This document shows positions 59,630 through 64,000 of a DNA stretch of 64,000 nt, in pieces; the stretch's first letter is position 1, and every line of letters begins with the position of its first letter. The position numbers and the translations under genes were made by a program. This DNA is from [Eubacterium] infirmum (GTDB lineage: Bacteria; Bacillota; Clostridia; Peptostreptococcales; Anaerovoracaceae), in NCBI GenBank assembly GCA_900450455.1, contig UGGN01000001.1, forward strand, positions 1,178,001 to 1,242,000. The letters run 5' to 3'. Under the pieces are notes generated by a model. It searched no databases, had not been told where the DNA came from, and was given only the letters and a program-made list of their open reading frames with translations.

Positions 59630-59845
59630 ATGGAATACTTTATGAGTCACTTATTATATATAGCAGTTGCATCTGTTGCTATAGCAGCACTCTGCTTTAT
59701 AGCAGTCATAGTTGCTAGCAAGAACGCTGAAGATAGAAGCGATGAAGAGCTTTCGAAAAGAAAGGAAGCTTGTTCTTCATGCGCCATGGCTTCAATGTGT
59801 ATGAACATGGGGCAGAATGAGAAAACTGAGGATACATTGCAGTAA
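59630..59845 (+). CDS. Small membrane protein with a cysteine-rich tail
   Basis: 71 residues. One membrane helix (about 8-30, IAVASVAIAALCFIAVIVA) is followed by a charged segment and the cluster CSSCAMASMC. The layout resembles FeoB-associated Cys-rich membrane proteins, but no feo gene is near, so that name would be a guess. The cysteines could bind a metal or an iron-sulfur centre on the inner face. GAGGAGATGATAGT precedes the ATG; a terminator follows. Monocistronic. Confidence 0.7.
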   Translation: MEYFMSHLLYIAVASVAIAALCFIAVIVASKNAEDRSDEELSKRKEACSSCAMASMCMNMGQNEKTEDTLQ

Positions 59846-59884
59846 GTTCAGTTTTCGGATATCGGATAATTGCAATTTGTTTTT

Positions 59885-59918
59885 AGAGATGAGCCATAAA
59901 CGGTTCGTCTCTTTTTTT
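59885..59918 (+). terminator. Intrinsic terminator after the Cys-rich protein gene
   Basis: An 11-bp stem with two G-U pairs (59885-59895 with 59902-59912), a 6-base loop and a run of seven T. Confidence 0.8.
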
Positions 59919-59968
59919 ATGAAAGTGTGTGGGATTGTGTATTTTCAGTGAATTATACGACTTTATAA

Positions 59969-59997
59969 TTGAAAAAGATTGTATAAAATGGTAGAAT
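59969..59997 (+). promoter_or_regulatory. sigma-A-type promoter of the membrane isomerase gene
   Basis: TTGAAA (59969-59974), a 17-base spacer and TAGAAT (59992-59997). Confidence 0.7.
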
Positions 59998-60052
59998 CTG
60001 ATGGTAAGACTTTTATTATAATAAAATATATAAATACAGAGGAAGGTATGAT

Positions 60053-61228
60053 ATGAACAAGAAATTGCTTATAGGATCATGCGTTGCTGTTGCACTCGTT
60101 GCGGTTGTCGTTATTATACTGTTTTTTGTTAATGATAAGCAGTCTAAAGAATACAACTACGATCTAAGCAAATATGTCAAAGTTGGCAAGTATAAGGGAC
60201 TAGAGTATACCAGTCGTAAAGCAAGTGTTACTGATCAAGATGTTAGCGTAGAAATTAAGAGAAGACTTCAGAAGGCTGCAAAGACTGAGAATTCTAAAAC
60301 GGGTAAGGTTGCTAATGGAGATACGATTAATATTTCATTCGTCGGCAAGATAGATGGTAAGGAGTTCGAGGGTGGAAGCAGTGAGTCAACTGATATAACA
60401 GTTGGTACAACTAAGATGATTGACGGCTTTGTAGAGGGTCTCATAGGTAAGAAGGTAGGAGAGACTGTAACTTTAAACCTTAAGTTTCCGGATAACTATG
60501 GCAAGACCGCTCTTCAAGGGAAGGCTGTAGAATTCAAAGTAACCATCAACAGCAAAAAGAAGGTTGTAACTCCTAAACTGAATGTGGATTTTGTAAAGAA
60601 GAACTCCAAATATAAGTCAGTTAATGAATATAAAGAAGGAGTTAAGAAGGAGCTATTAAAGCAGAAGCAGAAGAGTTTAGATTCCACAGTTAAACAGGAA
60701 CTATGGAGCAGAATTATCGATAGGTCTAAAGCTAAGAAGTACCCTGAGAAAGAGCTTAACGAGGCTATGTCACAGGCTAACAAGCTTGAGGAATCATATA
60801 AGGCTCAGGCTAAGAATTACGGAATGAACTGGGATGCATACCTAAAGACCGTGATGAGAACTGATAAGAAGGGTTTTGAGAAGCTAAAGCAAGAATATGC
60901 AAAAAACTTAGTATTTAACAGAATGGTTATGTACAGTATAGCCCGTTCAGAGAACGTATCTCTAAGTAATAGAGAATACAAGAAGGAAATTCTTCAGATT
61001 CTGGAAGACAATGGGTATACAGAGGAGAGTTTCAAGAAAGCTTTCGGTAAGGATATAGAGACCTATGCTAATGAGCAGAATTGGCGCCAAAAAATTCTTT
61101 TCGACAAGGTTTTAGATAAGGTTATCAAGGACGGTAAGAAGGTATCACAGAAGGAGTACCAGAAGATAATTGCCGAGGAGAAGGCTAAGAAGGCGAAAAC
61201 ATCAGGTAACAAAAATTCAAACAAGTAA
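60053..61228 (+). CDS. Membrane-anchored trigger-factor-like FKBP peptidyl-prolyl isomerase
   Basis: 391 residues. An N-terminal membrane helix (about 4-26) is followed by an FKBP domain (88-168: NGDTINISFVGKIDGKEFEG, MIDGFVEGLIGKKVGETVTL, FPDNYGKTALQGKAVEFKV) and a long helical region (170-391) resembling the trigger-factor C-terminal domain (KYKSVNEYKEGVKKELLKQK). The ribosome-binding domain of trigger factor is absent. The layout suggests a chaperone on the outer face of the membrane that folds secreted proteins, comparable in role to PrsA. The GSC near the start is not a good lipobox. The C-terminus is Lys-rich. Confidence 0.82.
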   Translation: MNKKLLIGSCVAVALVAVVVIILFFVNDKQSKEYNYDLSKYVKVGKYKGLEYTSRKASVTDQDVSVEIKRRLQKAAKTENSKTGKVANGDTINISFVGKIDGKEFEGGSSESTDITVGTTKMIDGFVEGLIGKKVGETVTLNLKFPDNYGKTALQGKAVEFKVTINSKKKVVTPKLNVDFVKKNSKYKSVNEYKEGVKKELLKQKQKSLDSTVKQELWSRIIDRSKAKKYPEKELNEAMSQANKLEESYKAQAKNYGMNWDAYLKTVMRTDKKGFEKLKQEYAKNLVFNRMVMYSIARSENVSLSNREYKKEILQILEDNGYTEESFKKAFGKDIETYANEQNWRQKILFDKVLDKVIKDGKKVSQKEYQKIIAEEKAKKAKTSGNKNSNK

Positions 61229-61242
61229 TAGAAATAATAAGG

Positions 61243-61274
61243 GCACAGCCTGTTGTGATATGGGCTGTGTTTTT
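61243..61274 (+). terminator. Intrinsic terminator after the isomerase gene
   Basis: Arms CACAGCC (61244-61250) and GGCTGTG (61263-61269), 12-base loop, then a T-rich tract. Confidence 0.75.
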
Positions 61275-61392
61275 GTTTTTACTTCGTAGTAGTGGCGCAT
61301 TTTGATGTAGAAAAAGAATGCTACATAGTGTAAAATAAAAATAGCGGTAGCCTAAAAATAACATAGTTTAAGATATATACGGAGATAAACAA

Positions 61393-61854
61393 ATGAGATG
61401 TCCATTTTGCGATAATGAAGATACAAAGGTGATTGACTCAAGACCTATTGACGACGGTAAGGCAATAAGGCGCAGAAGAGAGTGCGAGAAGTGTGGAAAG
61501 CGATTCACAACCTACGAAAAGGTTGAGACGACGATTATAATGATAATCAAGAAGGATGGAAGTCGTCAGGCATTTGATAGAGACAAGCTAATGAACGGTA
61601 TAATAAAGGCTTGCGAGAAGAGACCTGTTGCACTTGCTGATATTGAAGGTGTTGTAGATAGCATAGAGCGCGGTCTAAACAATATGATGGAGAAGGAAGT
61701 CAAGAGCACATTCCTTGGAGAACTTGTAATGGAACAGTTAAAGGATCTTGACGAAGTTGCATATGTTAGATTTGCCTCGGTTTACAGATCGTTTAAGGAC
61801 GTGAACACATTTATTAAAGAGATAGAGGCGCTTGTAGGCGATAAGAACAAATAG
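61393..61854 (+). CDS. nrdR: Transcriptional repressor NrdR
   Basis: 153 residues. Zinc ribbon MRCPFCDNEDTKVIDSRP with RRRRECEKCGKRFTTYEKVE, then an ATP cone (about 49-139: IKKDGSRQAFDRDKLMNGI, VAYVRFASVYRSFKD). Represses ribonucleotide reductase genes when dATP or ATP is high; none of those genes lies in the window. GGAGATAAACAA precedes the ATG. No convincing NrdR box is visible upstream. Confidence 0.95.
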   Translation: MRCPFCDNEDTKVIDSRPIDDGKAIRRRRECEKCGKRFTTYEKVETTIIMIIKKDGSRQAFDRDKLMNGIIKACEKRPVALADIEGVVDSIERGLNNMMEKEVKSTFLGELVMEQLKDLDEVAYVRFASVYRSFKDVNTFIKEIEALVGDKNK

Positions 61855-61891
61855 TACGTTTGAGAGTTTTGTTGTATAGGTGGGAGCAAAT

Positions 61892-62542
61892 ATGCTAAAA
61901 AGAATAGCTATAGACGGACCCGGTGGTGCCGGTAAGAGCACGCTGGCAAAGATTTTAGCGAGAGAATATGAGATAGACTATGTCGATACAGGAGCTATGT
62001 ATAGAGCTGTTGGCTACAAGATGATCAGAAATGGTATAGGATGTGGTGATGAGCATAAGCTTATCGAGATGCTAAACGAGACTAATATTGACTTTAGAAA
62101 CTCACATATCTATCTGGACGGTGAAGATGTGAGTGGATTTATAAGAACACCTGAAGTTTCGATGATGGCCTCTGAGTGCTCCAAGCTGGCAATTGTAAGA
62201 AACAAGCTTGTTGCAATCCAAAAGGAGATGGGCAAGAGCAAGAGCCTTGTCATGGATGGTAGGGATATCTGTACCAATGTAATGCCTAATGCAGAGTTCA
62301 AGTTTTTCATAACTGCTTCTGCAGATGAGAGAGCGAGACGCAGATATAAGGAACTTATAGAAAAAGGTGAGGTTGTTAGCTTTGAGAATGTACTGAATGA
62401 CATAAATCAAAGGGACTATAACGACACTCATAGAAAACTGAATCCCCTAATGGCTGCTGATGATGCAATCGTTTTGGATACTACGGGAATGAACATAGAC
62501 GAGGTTATAGATTGTCTTAAGTCTTATATAAGCGGTAAATAG
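61892..62542 (+). CDS. cmk: Cytidylate kinase
   Basis: 216 residues. RIAIDGPGGAGKSTLAKILA is the P-loop, DYVDTGAMYRAVGYK and LVMDGRDICTNVMPNAEFKF with ASADERARRRYKEL follow. Phosphorylates CMP and dCMP. ATG 61892 has GGGAG 5 bases upstream; the GTG at 61880 overlaps that site. Located 37 bases after nrdR. Confidence 0.95.
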   Translation: MLKRIAIDGPGGAGKSTLAKILAREYEIDYVDTGAMYRAVGYKMIRNGIGCGDEHKLIEMLNETNIDFRNSHIYLDGEDVSGFIRTPEVSMMASECSKLAIVRNKLVAIQKEMGKSKSLVMDGRDICTNVMPNAEFKFFITASADERARRRYKELIEKGEVVSFENVLNDINQRDYNDTHRKLNPLMAADDAIVLDTTGMNIDEVIDCLKSYISGK

Positions 62543-62607
62543 CAAATGAGAAGTTCACTTTTTATATGTAAAACTTAATAATAAACATGGCATGAGCGAT
62601 ATTTTAA

Positions 62608-62616
62608 TGATATAAT
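62608..62616 (+). promoter_or_regulatory. Extended -10 promoter of radC
   Basis: TGA followed by a perfect TATAAT (62611-62616), 50 bases ahead of the radC start; no convincing -35. Confidence 0.55.
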
Positions 62617-62665
62617 ATAGGGTGAATTTGAATTTAATTAAAGATTGTCGGTAAGAGAGGATTCA

Positions 62666-63340
62666 TTGAAAATTAAATATTTACCGCAATCGGAAAGACC
62701 CGAAGAACGGGCCTTTTCATATGGAGTTGGGTCTCTATCCAATACCGAACTTATAGCTCTGATAATAAGAACCGGAACGAAGGATATTTCGGCTCTTGAG
62801 CTTGCCAATAAGCTCATTAACGAGTTTGAATCCGGTATTTACGGAATATCTTCTGCGAGTCCCAAGGAACTTGAGAACTTTTATGGTATAGGTAAGAGCA
62901 AAGCCTGTGCAATCGCTGCATCTGCAGAGATAGGAAGGAGACTTACTCAGAAGAAAATCAGCATGACGACGATAAACTCAGCAGACGATGTCGCAGGATT
63001 CATGATGCCTGAGCTAAGACATCTGAAGAAGGAGTGTTTTGTCAGTCTGCTTATGGATGTAAAGGGAAAAGTATTCCACATCGACAGAGTATCAGTCGGT
63101 GAACTGAGCGGAGCACCGGCACATCCTAGAGAAGTTTTTACTATAGCGGTGAGGATGAGTGCAGCATCTGTAATATTTGTTCACAATCACCCAAGCGGTG
63201 ATTCCAGTCCGAGCAATGAGGATGTAATTACTACTAAAAGGCTCTGCGAATCAGGGAAAATACTCGGGATAAAAGTGCTCGATCATGTGATAATTGGTGA
63301 TGGAGAGTATACAAGCATGGCGGATATGGGAATTATATAG
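62666..63340 (+). CDS. radC: RadC/YsxA-family JAB-domain protein
   Basis: 224 residues. LPQSERPEERAFSYGVGSLS at the start, a helix-hairpin-helix (FYGIGKSKACAIAASAEIGR) and the JAMM metal motif (VHNHPSGDSSPSNED) near residue 174. Historically called a DNA repair protein, though its role is doubtful; the JAB fold is that of metal-dependent proteases. Start inferred at TTG 62666 with GAGAGG 5 bases upstream, which yields the usual family N-terminus. It precedes mreB as in many Bacillota. Confidence 0.92.
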   Translation: MKIKYLPQSERPEERAFSYGVGSLSNTELIALIIRTGTKDISALELANKLINEFESGIYGISSASPKELENFYGIGKSKACAIAASAEIGRRLTQKKISMTTINSADDVAGFMMPELRHLKKECFVSLLMDVKGKVFHIDRVSVGELSGAPAHPREVFTIAVRMSAASVIFVHNHPSGDSSPSNEDVITTKRLCESGKILGIKVLDHVIIGDGEYTSMADMGII

Positions 63341-63384
63341 AAGACCGTGCAAATGTACATTTGATATACTACGGAGGTAAAATA

Positions 63385-64000
63385 ATGTTGAATTTTTTAT
63401 CAGCAAAGGATATGGGTATTGATTTAGGTACTGCAAATACGCTGATTTACATTAAGGATAATGGAATTGTCTTAAACGAACCGTCAGTAATTGCGTTAGA
63501 CAAGAGACGCAACCTTACTTTAGCTGTCGGAGATGATGCCAAGGAAATGATTGGTAAAGCGCCGGCTAACATAATGGTCGTAAGACCTCTTCAGGATGGA
63601 GTAATTTCTGATTTTGACAGAACCGGAGATATGCTTAGAGCTTTTATTGATAAGGCTGTCGGAAACAAAATCAAGAACTTTAGAGTAGTTGTTGGCGTTC
63701 CAAGCGGAGTTACCGAAGTAGAGAAAAGAGCGGTTGAAGGTGTAGTAAGACAGATGGGCGCATCTGAGGTTTACATACTTGAAGAACCGATGGCTGCAGC
63801 AATCGGCGCCGGCCTCGATGTTGATAGTTCCACAGCATGCATGATATGTGATATTGGTGGAGGAACAACAGACATCGCCATTATAGCACTTGGCGGTATC
63901 GTAGCCAGCACATCGATAAGACATGCCGGAGATAAGTTCAATGAAGCTATCATTCAGTATGTACGCAAGAGATATGCTTTATTGATCGGTGAGAAAACGG
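63385..64000 (+). CDS. mreB: Rod-shape-determining protein MreB (N-terminal part)
   Basis: The first 205 residues, cut by the window end. KDMGIDLGTANTLIY (phosphate 1), EPSVIALDK, VVGVPSGVTEVEKRAV, EEPMAAAIGAGL and CDIGGGTTDIAIIALGG (phosphate 2) are diagnostic. The actin-like filament directs cell-wall elongation, so the organism is likely rod-shaped. GGAGGT lies 6 bases before the ATG at 63385. Confidence 0.96.
   Translation, partial: MLNFLSAKDMGIDLGTANTLIYIKDNGIVLNEPSVIALDKRRNLTLAVGDDAKEMIGKAPANIMVVRPLQDGVISDFDRTGDMLRAFIDKAVGNKIKNFRVVVGVPSGVTEVEKRAVEGVVRQMGASEVYILEEPMAAAIGAGLDVDSSTACMICDIGGGTTDIAIIALGGIVASTSIRHAGDKFNEAIIQYVRKRYALLIGEKT

Noticed and set aside
60053..60090. Lipoprotein signal at the isomerase N-terminus (GSC at residues 8-10)
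   Set aside because: There is no hydrophobic core ahead of the cysteine; the hydrophobic stretch follows it, so a membrane helix fits better.
61302..61336. TTGATG ... TAAAAT as nrdR promoter
   Set aside because: The spacing is 23 bases, outside the usable range, and there is no extended -10.
1..64000. tRNA genes, CRISPR arrays, insertion sequences or prophage
   Set aside because: No cloverleaf-like gene, spaced repeat array, transposase or phage protein was recognised; the only tandem repeat array is the 20-bp set at 46621-46720, which has no spacers.

Overview
The window looks like a chromosomal segment of a low-to-moderate GC, Gram-positive, strictly fermentative Clostridia-type bacterium. 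The evidence is a PolC-type replicative polymerase, Bacillota gene orders (rpsB-tsf; pyrH-frr-uppS-cdsA-dxr-rseP-ispG-polC; rimP-nusA-ylxR-ylxQ-infB-rbfA-nrnA-truB-ribF; infC-rpmI-rplT), strong AGGAGG ribosome-binding sites, a sortase-type surface protein and a complete methylaspartate route for glutamate fermentation. A peptide- or amino-acid-fermenting anaerobe related to Eubacterium/Mogibacterium-like Clostridia is my best guess. That placement is inference.

Layout. 1-2.9 kb: rqcH (cut by the window edge) diverges from yicC-gmk-rpoZ. 3-4.7 kb: a sortase-anchored surface protein. 4.8-7.9 kb: rpsB-tsf, a DNA glycosylase and a YcxB-like membrane protein. 7.9-21.7 kb: the methylaspartate gene island. 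Here glmS-glmL-glmE-mal and citD-citE-citF-mesaconase alpha-mesaconase beta-gntR are two minus-strand operons. citC, a P-loop/AlaRS-editing-like protein and a CitX-CitG fusion form a divergent plus-strand operon. Together they would convert glutamate to methylaspartate, mesaconate, citramalate, and then acetate plus pyruvate, with the reactivase and the lyase prosthetic-group machinery included. 21.9-26.1 kb: a LysR regulator, an XpaC-like membrane protein, a DUF134-NifX fusion regulator and a LysO-type exporter. 26.2-35.5 kb: a surface polysaccharide operon combining flippase and polymerase with polyol-phosphate (TarI/TarJ, TagB/TagF-like) chemistry, including a SUKH-like protein. 35.6-64 kb: mostly housekeeping (trxB; the long pyrH to polC run; a LytTR regulator and mscL; the nusA-infB operon; the infC operon; coaBC; a membrane-anchored trigger-factor-like isomerase; nrdR; cmk; radC; mreB cut by the window edge).

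Most unusual points: the PolC lacks the inserted proofreading exonuclease domain; a single-domain LytTR regulator is preceded by a tandem array of 20-bp repeats; the methylaspartate island carries an ATPase fused to a degenerate AlaRS-editing-like domain; clear palindromic operators sit on the cit, glm and DUF134-NifX promoters; and infC starts with AUC behind a probable L20 leader.

No gap between genes exceeds 300 bases. I saw no tRNA or rRNA gene, CRISPR array, insertion sequence or prophage gene. Function calls come from recognising protein motifs by eye, without database searches.
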